The notes under the pieces are model-generated. The model did not search any database and was not told the DNA's origin. It saw only the letters and a program-made list of their open reading frames with translations. Source: an uncultured Lachnospiraceae bacterium (lineage in GTDB: Bacteria; Bacillota; Clostridia; Lachnospirales; Lachnospiraceae). Taken from it: 45,840 nt of DNA. Where the stretch lies: the NCBI GenBank assembly GCA_947174495.1, contig CAMWJC010000019.1, forward strand, positions 1-45,840, given 5' to 3'. Position numbers and translations under genes: made by a program. The number at the start of each line of letters is the position of its first letter. The first letter of the stretch is position 1. This document shows positions 33,120 to 40,729 of this stretch, in pieces.

Positions 33120-34187
33120 TTAAAAACATTTCTCGCATTTTCCATATCCGGCATTAATCGCATATTCAAGAGAAACCTGACGAGCTTTATTAGGGTTCAT
33201 TTGTCCGCAATGATCAATACTGTGATATTTTTCCCCTGTTTCAGATAGCCATACAGTATCAGTAACCGATGCAGTTGCTGGGGTTTCAGGATAGTTATAT
33301 GAATTAAAATTGTTTTCGTTTGAATTATAAATACTTTCAGATTGAATCGGGACATCAGCGATAAAGCCGGTGCTGGAAGTTCCTTGCTCAACGGGCATTG
33401 CATATAAAGCAGAGCTGGAAGCATTGCTGATTCCCATATTGCTAACAGCATAATCAGCTTCTGATGGAGTAAATTTTTCTCCGTATTCAGAAATAAGCTG
33501 TTCATATATTTCATCAGGTAGCATATTCATAGTGTTTTGGTAATTTTTTGCAGTTTGTAGAGCATTAAAATTCCAGTCAGCCGTAAGATTATCTATAGCA
33601 TATTGCGCTTCTGATGGTGTAAATTTTTCGCCATAGTCTGAAATGAGCTGGTCATAAATCGCTGCTTTAGACATATACATTGTATCACTGTAATTTTTGG
33701 CTTTTTGTAATGCATTTAAGTTCCAATCAGTGTCTAAATTATCAATTGCATATTGTGCAGCATCGGCAGGGAGATTTTCCCCATACGCTGATATAAGTTG
33801 ATCATAGATAGCTGCTTTTGACATGTACATCATATCACTGTAATTCATGGCTTTAGACAGAGCTGATGCATATTCTTGAGGAACATCATTGTTTTTATCT
33901 GGCTCCGGAGCTGGTGTTAATGACATTGGTTCTGCGCTGCTATTGTTACTTAATGCATCAGTATCAGATACAAAATTATTATTCTGATCTGTACTGAAAG
34001 AGAAAGTTCCTATAATGTTATTATCTGCTTGAGCAACGACTGTATTATTATCAGTTGTGCGCTTAGGAGAAAAACCACCATATATTTGAGTGTAAGCTAC
34101 TATAAAACAGACCAGAGAAGCAGCGCAAACCCCTATTACCGCAAGGAATGCTGTCAATAAATTTAATAGTTTAGTTGTGTTTTTCAT
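33120..34187 (-). CDS. Ltp-family superinfection-exclusion protein candidate
   Basis: 355 residues from ATG 34187 (GGGAG upstream). One N-terminal membrane helix (LLTAFLAVIGVCAASLVCFIVAY) is followed by a disordered linker and three tandem ~47-residue Ltp helix-turn-helix repeats (AL.KA.NYS..M.MSK.AIYDQLIS.YGE.....AQYAIDNL..DWN). The C-terminus is a ~45-residue module VWLSETGEKYHSIDHCGQMN..YGKCEKCF with His/Cys residues suited to metal binding. The Ltp domain of phage TP-J34 blocks DNA injection by superinfecting phages. Here it is anchored by a helix rather than an obvious lipobox, and the extra C-terminal module is unusual. Confidence 0.85.
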   Translation of the reverse strand: MKNTTKLLNLLTAFLAVIGVCAASLVCFIVAYTQIYGGFSPKRTTDNNTVVAQADNNIIGTFSFSTDQNNNFVSDTDALSNNSSAEPMSLTPAPEPDKNNDVPQEYASALSKAMNYSDMMYMSKAAIYDQLISAYGENLPADAAQYAIDNLDTDWNLNALQKAKNYSDTMYMSKAAIYDQLISDYGEKFTPSEAQYAIDNLTADWNFNALQTAKNYQNTMNMLPDEIYEQLISEYGEKFTPSEADYAVSNMGISNASSSALYAMPVEQGTSSTGFIADVPIQSESIYNSNENNFNSYNYPETPATASVTDTVWLSETGEKYHSIDHCGQMNPNKARQVSLEYAINAGYGKCEKCF

Positions 34188-34227
34188 AAATGGTTCTCCC
34201 AGCAAATTAGAACTTTTTCTTTAGTTT

Positions 34228-34767
34228 TTATAAATTGAGTATCTGCTTTTTCTTGAGTTCAAATTCTCTTTGGGTAATTATTCCTTTATCTAATAATTTT
34301 TTTAAGTCTTCAAGTTCTTTATAGTCACCAGAAGTAGACGTAGATTTTGTATTTTTTAATTTGAAGATCAGCTCATGGATTAAGGAATATAGCTTATCTG
34401 AGTTGGTGTTTTCTAAGGCTACATTAAAGCGTTCTTTCATACTATCAACTGTAATGACACCAAAGGCAATTCCTTTTTTGTAGGTAATATCATTAACATT
34501 ATCCAATAATATTGTCTGTGTCACTTCTCCGACCATATGTTTTTGTGCCATAATAATTCGCCTGTCAGTTATTGCATAAGCAAAATTGTTGTCATGCTTG
34601 GTCAGAGATACATAATTGTGTAAGCCCATAAAACATAAAATAACATTTTCACCAGGGGAAAGTTGTTTTTCCACTACACCAAAATGTTTAAGAGTCCAAG
34701 AATCTGTATTGCTCTTTCCAAATTTATTTTTTTTACAAAAATCATACATTTCTTTTGCGGTCTTCAT
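34228..34767 (-). CDS. PH-domain protein with C-terminal SHOCT motif
   Basis: 179 residues. The middle (~40-130) has the bacterial PH-like signature ENVILCFMGLHN..., FAYAITDRRIIMAQKHMVGE, ILLDNVNDITYKKGIAFGVITVDS. The tail ELEDLKKLLDKGIITQREFELKKKQIL is a SHOCT motif, often an oligomerisation or targeting helix pair. Such proteins are frequent in Firmicutes prophages near the repressor; their role is unclear. Same leftward transcription unit as neighbours. Confidence 0.85.
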   Translation of the reverse strand: MKTAKEMYDFCKKNKFGKSNTDSWTLKHFGVVEKQLSPGENVILCFMGLHNYVSLTKHDNNFAYAITDRRIIMAQKHMVGEVTQTILLDNVNDITYKKGIAFGVITVDSMKERFNVALENTNSDKLYSLIHELIFKLKNTKSTSTSGDYKELEDLKKLLDKGIITQREFELKKKQILNL

Positions 34768-34799
34768 TAGTCATGCCTTTCTTTAGATGCTTGGTTTCT

Positions 34800-35048
34800 T
34801 TATGCAATACCTATTTCAGCCGATAATTCGATGTTATGAGCTTGCCTTTCAATTTCGCTTATATCTGATTTCTCAAAATCATTTCCTAAAATATGTTTCA
34901 TAGCGTGCATAAAGGCTTTTTGTTGTGCTTCCTTAGATAATGAAGTTTCAATAAATATTGTGTAGCTGCCATCATTATTTTCACTGACAGCTTCCTTTGT
35001 TTTTGTATCTGGAAAAGTAGTAAGTTGTACTTGATAATCAATCATCAT
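34800..35048 (-). CDS. degenerate ImmA-like protein
   Basis: 82 residues from ATG 35048 (GGAACA upstream), overlapping the repressor stop by 11 nt. SLSKEAQQKAFMHAMKHILGNDFEKSDISEIERQAHNIE resembles the core helix of ImmA/IrrE peptidases, where FLHELGHxLxxDF carries HExxH. Here the motif reads HAMKH: both His remain but the catalytic Glu is absent. Possibly an inactive partner that binds the repressor, or a relative with another chemistry. Confidence 0.65.
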   Translation of the reverse strand: MMIDYQVQLTTFPDTKTKEAVSENNDGSYTIFIETSLSKEAQQKAFMHAMKHILGNDFEKSDISEIERQAHNIELSAEIGIA

Positions 35049-35424
35049 AACGCTGTTCCTTTCTCTTAAGAGCAAGAAGCATATTATGCACAGCCATTAA
35101 ATCTTCTGGTTCCGCATTACGGGCTGTATCAAAAAGAAGTCGCAATTCTTTATTTTCAAAAATATCTTGTGCGATTTTGGTGGTTTCTTCATTGAGATAG
35201 TAGGTCTCCCCACCTTCTTTTTCTTCACCAGTTTTTAGGTATTCCATGGATACACCTAAAAATGATGCTATCTTTTGCATTTTTTCATCTTTTGGTTGAT
35301 AACGTCCGGCTTTCCAGTCGGAGAACGTTGATTTGGTTATACCTGCACCAATAGCAACAGTGCTATCTTTGTAGCCAAATTTATCCCTCACCTTGCAGTA
35401 AATTTTATAAGAATCTGTACTCAT
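35038..35424 (-). CDS. CI-type phage repressor (XRE family HTH)
   Basis: 128 residues with an N-terminal Cro/CI HTH (GAGITKSTFSDWKAGRYQPKDEKMQKIASFLGVSMEYL, about residues 27-65) and a short C-terminal region, without an S24 autoprotease domain. It is the first gene of the leftward lysogeny block, transcribed from the minus-strand promoter 35553-35581. It probably binds the repeated TTCAGAAATCAG operators in the 35.47-35.60 kb switch. Induction may go through the adjacent ImmA-like protein if that still functions. Confidence 0.92.
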   Translation of the reverse strand: MSTDSYKIYCKVRDKFGYKDSTVAIGAGITKSTFSDWKAGRYQPKDEKMQKIASFLGVSMEYLKTGEEKEGGETYYLNEETTKIAQDIFENKELRLLFDTARNAEPEDLMAVHNMLLALKRKEQRYDD

Positions 35425-35466
35425 ATCTTTTCCTCCCTAAAAAATTTAAATTAAGAATAAAAGATA

Positions 35467-35601
35467 TTGACAATTACAGATTTCTGTACTATGATAATTT
35501 TACAAAGTTCAGAAATCAGTACTCAATATATTTTATACTTGTCCACAAACTTAGTATAACTGATTTCTGAACTTGTTTCAATACAAAGTTCGGAAAGGAG
35601 G
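35467..35601. promoter_or_regulatory. lysis-lysogeny switch: two face-to-face promoters and repeated operators
   Basis: Plus promoter: TTGACA (35467-35472), 17 nt, TATGAT (35490-35495). Minus promoter: TTGAAA (35576-35581), 17 nt, TATACT (35553-35558). Operators: ACAGATTTCTGT (palindrome inside the plus spacer), AGTTCAGAAATCAGTACT (about 35516-35523 and preceding bases) and ACTGATTTCTGAACTT inside the minus spacer, plus a half site AGTTCGGAA (35587-35595). The promoters converge, so the initial ~45 nt of both transcripts overlap. Confidence 0.75.
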
Positions 35602-35608
35602 ACGTATA

Positions 35609-35815
35609 TTGTATAAAAAATATGAAGAACTTCGTGATAAGCAAGGAGTAACAGACTATAGGGTATCAAAGGACACAGGTATACCTAAGTCAACTTTTTC
35701 AGAATGGAAGTCTGGGAGAAGCAATCCCAAAGTTGGCAAACTTAAAATCCTTGCTGACTATTTCGGAGTATCTATTGACTATTTCTTAGATGAACCCACA
35801 AAGGACACCCAATAG
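35609..35815 (+). CDS. Cro-like XRE regulator
   Basis: 68 residues from a TTG start, chosen because AAAGGAGG sits 7 nt upstream. HTH: YEELRDKQGVTDYRVSKDTGIPKSTFSEWKSGRSNPKVGKLKILADYFGVSIDYFLDE. First gene of the rightward early block, opposite the CI-type repressor; its recognition helix (IPKSTFSEWKSG) resembles that of CI (ITKSTFSDWKAG), so both likely read the same operators. Confidence 0.92.
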   Translation: MYKKYEELRDKQGVTDYRVSKDTGIPKSTFSEWKSGRSNPKVGKLKILADYFGVSIDYFLDEPTKDTQ

Positions 35816-35902
35816 GTTGGATACAACCTTTAATAAAAGAATAAATGGGTAGTGCGAAGATAGCAATAGAACAATAAGTAGTTAATCGTGGAGCAGTGGT
35901 GG

Positions 35903-35959
35903 TTATTCTGGGTATCTATTGATTATGTCTTAGATGATATCAAAGGAAGTGTCCAATAA
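35903..35959 (+). pseudogene. 3' remnant of a second Cro-like HTH gene
   Basis: The frame LFWVSIDYVLDDIKGSVQ-stop parallels the end of the preceding gene (YFGVSIDYFLDEPTKDTQ-stop), while the preceding ~85 bases have no intact frame. It looks like the tail of a duplicated or recombined HTH gene. Confidence 0.55.
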
Positions 35960-35985
35960 ACAGGACGTAGAGGGAGGTGATAAGA

Positions 35986-36237
35986 ATGCCAAGAGTAACA
36001 TTAGGGCAGTGGACGCAGAAAGATGAACAGTTTGTGCGGAATCTTAAAGCAGAACTTGGGAGAAAGGGGAAAAATTGCAAAAACCTTATGCGGAGGACAG
36101 GCAGGTCACAGGGGGCGATATACAAAAGATATCATCAGCCTGGGACTACAACAGTTGATGAATTACGTATATTCATACAGGAAGCCGGGTTATCTGAAGA
36201 TGATGTGCTGGATTTTCTCTTTAAGGACAGGGGGTGA
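35986..36237 (+). CDS. small HTH-like phage protein
   Basis: 83 residues from ATG 35986 with GGGAGGTGA upstream; an in-frame GTG at 35977 is inside that site. Sequence LGRKGKNCKNLMRRTGRSQGAIYKRYHQPGTTTVDELRIFIQEAGLSEDDVLDFLF is compatible with a divergent helix-turn-helix, basic in the first half. Likely an early regulatory protein. It sits 3 nt from the next gene. Confidence 0.75.
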   Translation: MPRVTLGQWTQKDEQFVRNLKAELGRKGKNCKNLMRRTGRSQGAIYKRYHQPGTTTVDELRIFIQEAGLSEDDVLDFLFKDRG

Positions 36238-36240
36238 AAA

Positions 36241-36489
36241 ATGATAATTCTAAAAATAGCAGCTTTCTGGTTGCCGGTGATTGGTATAGGCAGTATCGTA
36301 GGCGCCATTGAAACAGGGACAAGCCCGGTGAAAGCGATTGTAGTCTTCCTGATTGGGTGTCTGGTAATGGTAGTTTATGCCAGACTTGACAGCGTGAGAT
36401 ACAGGCGGGATAAGGAAATCGACCGCTTTATCAAGAAAGAAAATAGGTTCTGCCACCGACCAAAGTTACAGAACCTAAAGGACAACTAA
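36241..36489 (+). CDS. small membrane protein
   Basis: 82 residues with two predicted helices (IILKIAAFWLPVIGIGSIVGAI; VKAIVVFLIGCLVMVVYA) and a basic C-terminal tail (RYRRDKEIDRFIKKENRF). GGGGTGA lies before the start. No family recognised; early prophage region. Confidence 0.7.
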   Translation: MIILKIAAFWLPVIGIGSIVGAIETGTSPVKAIVVFLIGCLVMVVYARLDSVRYRRDKEIDRFIKKENRFCHRPKLQNLKDN

Positions 36490-36540
36490 TTATGTTTATT
36501 GCCTATGTCCTCATTATGGCATAGGGGAAAGGAAAAGTCA

Positions 36541-36726
36541 ATGTTAGGAAAAGTGGAAAATTACAATCCTAAAAAGGGATATGGATTTATCCGGGGAGAT
36601 GATGGAAAAAAGTATTTTGTCCCTTACTGTAATGTAAACACAGCATCGGGAAGCCTGTCAGCGGGATATACGGTTGAGTTTAATACCGGTGAAGGAAACA
36701 GAGCATTCAATGTGAGATATTTATAG
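36541..36726 (+). CDS. cold-shock-domain protein
   Basis: 61 residues from ATG 36541 (AAAGGAAAAG upstream). MLGKVENYNPKKGYGFIRGDDGKKYFVPYCNVN has RNP1-like KGYGFIRG and RNP2-like KYFVPY, the Csp OB-fold. It would bind single-stranded nucleic acid. Phage-borne Csp-like proteins usually lie in early blocks as here. Confidence 0.85.
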   Translation: MLGKVENYNPKKGYGFIRGDDGKKYFVPYCNVNTASGSLSAGYTVEFNTGEGNRAFNVRYL

Positions 36727-36732
36727 GAGAAA

Positions 36733-36972
36733 ATGAAGAGTATGGGAAAGAATCAGATAGTTCAAGAAGAATCAAAGGAATTGACTCAGGAAGAATTTAA
36801 GGAATTGGCAAATGATTTGAAGCCGGTCTTAAAAAGCATGGAAGCGGTACTTAAGAAAAACAACATAGAATGTCTTACTTCAATAAGCATGAGTACAGAC
36901 GGATACTTTAATTTCAGTCTGCATGATTCCGACTGGGAATTTAAGCGGTTAAGCAGTGATGCAAAATGCTGA
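36733..36972 (+). CDS. hypothetical phage protein
   Basis: 79 residues (or 76 from ATG 36742). Acidic helical start (EESKELTQEEFKELANDLKPVLKSMEAVLKK) and a short beta part (TSISMSTDGYFNFSLHDSDWEFKRL). TAGGAGAAA precedes it. No family recognised. Confidence 0.7.
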   Translation: MKSMGKNQIVQEESKELTQEEFKELANDLKPVLKSMEAVLKKNNIECLTSISMSTDGYFNFSLHDSDWEFKRLSSDAKC

Positions 36973-37002
36973 TATGCAAGAGCATAACGGAGGAAGTGTG
37001 AG

Positions 37003-37140
37003 ATGCCTGAGCATATTAAAAACAGCATGGTAGTTGATGGTTACTGGAATGAAGTTGAGTATGGCGTTCCTTCCAGTAACCGTCTGAGAAGGGAAAGAGA
37101 AGCCTATGAGCAGGCAGAAAGAGAGGAACAATATGAATGA
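37003..37140 (+). CDS. 45-residue phage protein
   Basis: Short frame from ATG 37003 with GGAGG 9 nt upstream; MPEHIKNSMVVDGYWNEVEYGVP then a charged helix of Arg and Glu (RLRRERE..QAEREEQYE). Its stop overlaps the DUF1351 start (ATGAATGA), which supports translation coupling. Function unknown. Confidence 0.65.
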   Translation: MPEHIKNSMVVDGYWNEVEYGVPSSNRLRREREAYEQAEREEQYE

Positions 37141-38032
37141 AATACAGACAGTTATAACACAAGAGAGTGCGAAGATCTCTTGCAACTATGAACAGGTGGA
37201 AGCAGCAATACAAAATGTACTCTCTGAGTACAAAGGTGCCGTATTTACGGAGGACAGTAAGACATATGCAAAGAAAGTGGTTGCCAGCTTACGGGCACAG
37301 AAAAAGACCTTTCAAGACAACCTGCGGGAGGAAAAGAAAAAGTATATGATCCCGTGGGAAGAATTTGAAGCCCAGGCAAAGAGACTGATTGGCATGTATG
37401 ATGAACCTATTGATCTAATCAACGGACAGGTGCAGGCCTTCGAAGAAAAGCGGATTGCTGAAAAGAAGGAGCTGATAAACAGGCTGTATGCTGAAACCAT
37501 TCCGGCAGATCTGGAAGAATACATTCCCCTTGAGCGTATTTATAATTCCAAATGGGAAAATGCAACCATGAAGGAAAAGGATATCCGCAGGGAAATGTCG
37601 GAAACGGCAGAAAAGACAAAGCGTGATATTGATACTATAAGCAGTATGGGATCAGATTCCACAGACAAGGCATTATCCATGTACAGGGCAAATCTCGACC
37701 TGACAGAAGCAATCTCTTACATAAATAATTATGAGCGCCAGAAACTGGAAATCCTTGCAAAAGAGCAGGAACGGAAACGCAGTGAGGAAGAGGAACGCAT
37801 ACGACGTGAGGAACGTGAAAAGCTCCTTGCAGAGCAGCAGGCAGAAATGGAGAAAAACGCTGCTGTTGAACAGGCGAAAGCGGAAGCAGCACAGGAAGTT
37901 ATTGACAGCCTTATTCCGGAGGAAAGCGGGGAGGCAGAACTTTATGAGTACCGCATTTCTCTTTCCGGAGATGCAAAGATGAAACTGGAAATGTATATGG
38001 ACAGTGTAGGGATTGAATGGGAGCTGATTTGA
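37133..38032 (+). CDS. DUF1351 family phage protein
   Basis: 299 residues from ATG 37133. The conserved core (SLRAQKKTFQDNLREEKKKYMIPWEEFEAQAKRLIGMYDEPIDLINGQVQAFEEK) identifies DUF1351, commonly beside ERF/RecT recombinases in Gram-positive phages. The second half is a charged coiled coil (EILAKEQERKRSEEEERIRREEREKLLAEQQAEMEKN). It probably helps the recombination module; the ERF gene starts in an ATGA overlap. Confidence 0.87.
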   Translation: MNEIQTVITQESAKISCNYEQVEAAIQNVLSEYKGAVFTEDSKTYAKKVVASLRAQKKTFQDNLREEKKKYMIPWEEFEAQAKRLIGMYDEPIDLINGQVQAFEEKRIAEKKELINRLYAETIPADLEEYIPLERIYNSKWENATMKEKDIRREMSETAEKTKRDIDTISSMGSDSTDKALSMYRANLDLTEAISYINNYERQKLEILAKEQERKRSEEEERIRREEREKLLAEQQAEMEKNAAVEQAKAEAAQEVIDSLIPEESGEAELYEYRISLSGDAKMKLEMYMDSVGIEWELI

Positions 38033-38703
38033 TGAGTGAAGAAAAAGTGCCTATGATCTATTCCGCTATCTGCGGTGTAATGGAAGATATTGGTGTGGTC
38101 GGAAAGGGTGATTACAACAAAATGCAGGGATTTAAGTACCGTAGTATTGATGCGGTTATGAATGCCCTTAACCCGGTCATGATCAAGCATAAGGTGTTTT
38201 GTACACCGGAAGTCCTTGAACAGAGCCGTGAAGAGCGTACCTCTTCAAAAGGTGGCTCATTGATCTACTCTGTATGTCGAATGCGCTACCGTTTTTATAC
38301 AACGGACGGTTCTTTTGTAGATGCGGTTGTTGTCGGGGAAGGCATGGACAGCGGAGACAAGGCAACAAATAAAGCTATGTCGGTAGCTTTTAAATATGCC
38401 TGCTTCCAGACTTTCTGTATTCCAACGGAAAACCTTATGGAAGATCCGGACAGTGAGACGCCGGATGAAAGCACAAAAAAGTCAAGTACAGGAAATAAGG
38501 AAGATAAGAAATCCGGAGATCCGGAAATGGAAAAGCTGTTTAAGCAGCTTAAAGAGGAACTTATCCGCACGGGATATGGAGAAAGTGCAATCATAAAGAC
38601 CTATAAGGTAGAAAAAATGCAGGAATTGTCAAAACTGCAGATTAAGGATGCCATAGGAAGATTGAAAAAGTGTAGTGACAAGCAGACGCAGAATGGGAAA
38701 TAG
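38032..38703 (+). CDS. ERF-family single-strand annealing protein
   Basis: 223 residues from ATG 38032, overlapping the previous stop. Core ERF pattern: IYSAICGVMEDIGVVGKGDYNKMQGFKYRSIDAVMNALNPVMIKHKVF and MSVAFKYACFQTFCIPTEN. ERF proteins anneal single strands during phage recombination and genome circularisation. The C-terminal third (~150-223) is Ser/Lys-rich and likely flexible. Confidence 0.92.
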   Translation: MSEEKVPMIYSAICGVMEDIGVVGKGDYNKMQGFKYRSIDAVMNALNPVMIKHKVFCTPEVLEQSREERTSSKGGSLIYSVCRMRYRFYTTDGSFVDAVVVGEGMDSGDKATNKAMSVAFKYACFQTFCIPTENLMEDPDSETPDESTKKSSTGNKEDKKSGDPEMEKLFKQLKEELIRTGYGESAIIKTYKVEKMQELSKLQIKDAIGRLKKCSDKQTQNGK

Positions 38704-38705
38704 GT

Positions 38706-39290
38706 ATGGAATGTAGAGGAAAGATAACTGCCATAGCACAGGATTTTGAGACAAAAGGTATTCTTGTAACTTTGTCACTGGCCAATGTGTCAGTACAGGA
38801 GTTACAGTTCCTTAAAGCAATGGAAAAATTGTCAGTTTCATTGAAAAGATACCATGAAAGGAGATCACTTGATGCCAATGCTTATTTTCATCTTTTAGTC
38901 GGGAAATTGGCGGACAAGCTGAGCATCTCGAAGATTCGTTGCAAGAATCTCATGATAGGAAGATACGGGCAGATGGATTTTATAGACGGTCAGCCTGTCA
39001 TGATCAAGACTCAGATCCCAGTATCGGACATGCTGGAGCAGGAGAACCTTCACTGTGTATCATGCGGTGGGAAAACAGAAGAGAATGGGTTGCAAACCTA
39101 TTTTTACCGGGTATACCGGGGCTCTCATACCTACAACACGGAAGAAATGTCTATTTTAATTGACGGTGTGGTGCAGGAAGCCAAGGAGCAGGGAATTGAG
39201 ACAGCAACACCAGACGAAATTGAGCGGTTGAAAAGCTTATGGAAAGGTGGAAAGAATGGTCAGAAAACTAAAGAGTGTAATTCAGAATAG
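38706..39290 (+). CDS. conserved phage replication/recombination-module protein
   Basis: 194 residues. Pattern: an N-terminal beta region with KLSVSLKRYHERRSLDANAYFHLLVGKLADKLSISK, a central ICxxC-like segment (HCVSCGGK), and GSHTYNTEEMSILIDGVVQEAKEQGIETATPDEIERLKSLW, which is common in Firmicutes prophages between recombinase and replication genes. I recognise the family by its context but cannot name a function. Start ATG follows the ERF stop by 2 nt. Confidence 0.8.
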   Translation: MECRGKITAIAQDFETKGILVTLSLANVSVQELQFLKAMEKLSVSLKRYHERRSLDANAYFHLLVGKLADKLSISKIRCKNLMIGRYGQMDFIDGQPVMIKTQIPVSDMLEQENLHCVSCGGKTEENGLQTYFYRVYRGSHTYNTEEMSILIDGVVQEAKEQGIETATPDEIERLKSLWKGGKNGQKTKECNSE

Positions 39291-39555
39291 TTTGGAAACC
39301 TGCTTTGTAACAGGATCTCCTAACGTAGCGGTTCATCATATCTTCCCGGGGAAAGGACGCCGGAAGCTGTGTGAGAAATACGGGTTTCTTGTAGCGCTGG
39401 AGCCAAGATACCATAACATGAGCAGTTACAGTGTCCATGCGGTCCCGAATGCTGGTCTTGACCTGCAGTTTAAGCAGACAGCCCAGAAGTATTTTGAAGA
39501 GCATTATGGGTCAAGACAGGATTTCATAAAAGAGTTTGGAAAAAGTTATTTATAA
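39256..39555 (+). CDS. HNH-like small phage protein
   Basis: 99 residues from ATG 39256 (GGAAAGGTGG upstream). CFVTGSPNVAVHHIFPGKGRRKLCEKYGFLVALEPRYHN and later HAVPNAGLDLQFKQTAQKYFEEHYG carry His-His, Cys and YHN elements of an HNH/His-Me fold but with few zinc ligands. It overlaps the previous gene by 35 nt. Possibly a recombination nuclease like other phage NinG/HNH proteins. Confidence 0.75.
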   Translation: MVRKLKSVIQNSLETCFVTGSPNVAVHHIFPGKGRRKLCEKYGFLVALEPRYHNMSSYSVHAVPNAGLDLQFKQTAQKYFEEHYGSRQDFIKEFGKSYL

Positions 39556-39613
39556 ATGGTTGAAACACCGCATTCCCGGAATATCTGGGAAAGAAAAGAA
39601 ACCCATAAACTAA

Positions 39614-39701
39614 CGCATAGTTCATGCAACATATCACGGGAGCCATGAATTGCGTCTATCAGATCATGGAACTATGTCTTCCCCCGGATATAGTTCCATG
39701 A
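39614..39701. repeat. two adjacent hairpins upstream of the replisome organizer
   Basis: First: CGCA..TTCATG with CATGAA..TGCG (39614-39654). Second: TCATGGAACTAT (39664-39675) with ATAGTTCCATGA (39690-39701). Both contain a related CATAGTTC/GAACTATG motif. No T-run. Could be an RNA control element, or replication origin-like repeats recognised by the next protein. Confidence 0.55.
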
Positions 39702-39743
39702 CAGCCATGGCAGGGTATAAAGTCAAAGAAAGGAAAACAACTT

Positions 39744-40631
39744 ATGTCACGTCCCAAAAGGGATGGATTACTCTATTTTTCTTTTGATACAGATTTCTTC
39801 TATGCAGATAAAAGGATAAAAAGGCTTCATTCCCGGTATGGAAGTGATGGAATGATACTTTATATATATCTGCTAACAGAAATCTACAGGAATGGATATT
39901 ACATAAGGTGGGATGAAGAAAGCGTTGAAGACGCCATGGACGATCTTCGTCTCACGGAAGGGTTTATAGAGCAGGTAATGACATTCTTAGTCGGCCGGTC
40001 ACTACTCACAAGGAGCATACTTGCTGATTCGGACACTATCATTACTTCACCGGGAATACAAAAACGATACCAGGAAGCAGTAAAAAGTCTTAGAAGGGAC
40101 ATATTTGTTGATCCGGATATATGGCTTTTGAGCAAAGAAGATACTGCTGACTATATTAAGTTTACCACTAACGAGAATAAATCCTGTAAAAATCCAGATA
40201 AAACCGGTATTAATGAGAGTAAATCCTGTAAAAACGATAGAAATAAAAACAAAACAAAAGAAAACAAAATAAATAAAAATAATATGTGCAAAGCTAACGC
40301 TTTAGCACTGTTTGAAGAACTTTGGGCGCTCTATCCCTGTAAAAAAGGTAAAGGACAGGTTTCTGATGCAAGGAAACTGAAACTGCTTGAAATAGGATTT
40401 GATGAAATGAGCAGGGCAGTTAATAGGTATTTGAGCGAACTGAAAAAGGACGATTGGAGACGTCCACAGAATGGCAGTACATTTTTCAACAGCGGATATG
40501 TGGACTACCTAGATGCAAATTATGTGCCAGACAAAAAGCCGGAAAAACAGCAGGGGCAGTTTAATCAATTTCCTCAGCGGAATTATGATTTTCAAGCACT
40601 TGAAAACGAGTTACTTAAGGAGCAGATATGA
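39744..40631 (+). CDS. replisome organizer (Lin1244/Lin1753 N-terminal domain)
   Basis: 295 residues. N-terminal domain RDGLLYFSFDTDFFYADKRIKRLHSRYGSDGMILYIYLLTEIYRNGYYI is the Lin1244/Lin1753 (DUF4373) module found in phage DnaD-like replication initiators; a charged linker rich in Asn and Lys (~140-180); C-terminal region ALFEELWALYPCKKGKGQVSDARKL with SGYVDYL. It probably recruits host helicase to the phage origin. AAAGGAAAAC precedes the start. Confidence 0.85.
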   Translation: MSRPKRDGLLYFSFDTDFFYADKRIKRLHSRYGSDGMILYIYLLTEIYRNGYYIRWDEESVEDAMDDLRLTEGFIEQVMTFLVGRSLLTRSILADSDTIITSPGIQKRYQEAVKSLRRDIFVDPDIWLLSKEDTADYIKFTTNENKSCKNPDKTGINESKSCKNDRNKNKTKENKINKNNMCKANALALFEELWALYPCKKGKGQVSDARKLKLLEIGFDEMSRAVNRYLSELKKDDWRRPQNGSTFFNSGYVDYLDANYVPDKKPEKQQGQFNQFPQRNYDFQALENELLKEQI

Positions 40632-40729
40632 AAATAATAAAAGTTTTGGCGTATATAATGGTCTGCCTACTGCTGTGTATAGTATGGTTTATAATCTTTG
40701 CACTAGGGTACATGCTGCAGTGCACATGA
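40628..40729 (+). CDS. 33-residue membrane peptide
   Basis: ATG 40628 overlaps the previous stop (ATGA), with AAGGAG upstream. A single long hydrophobic helix (VLAYIMVCLLLCIVWFIIFALGY) with three Cys. Function unknown; could be a lysis-, exclusion- or toxin-like peptide. Confidence 0.6.
   Translation: MKIIKVLAYIMVCLLLCIVWFIIFALGYMLQCT

Noticed and set aside
33197-33514. Minus-strand frame (105 residues) inside the Ltp gene
   Set aside because: Overlaps the strongly supported Ltp/C-terminal module frame and has no own ribosome site.
33590-33860. CRISPR-like repetition
   Set aside because: The repeats are the ~140-bp coding repeats of Ltp domains, not short identical repeats with unique spacers; no CRISPR array is in the window.
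33040-34785. Recurrent TTCTTTAG word before three leftward genes as a regulatory motif
   Set aside because: Only 8 bases in an A/T-rich region and at varying distances from start codons; not enough to call a site.
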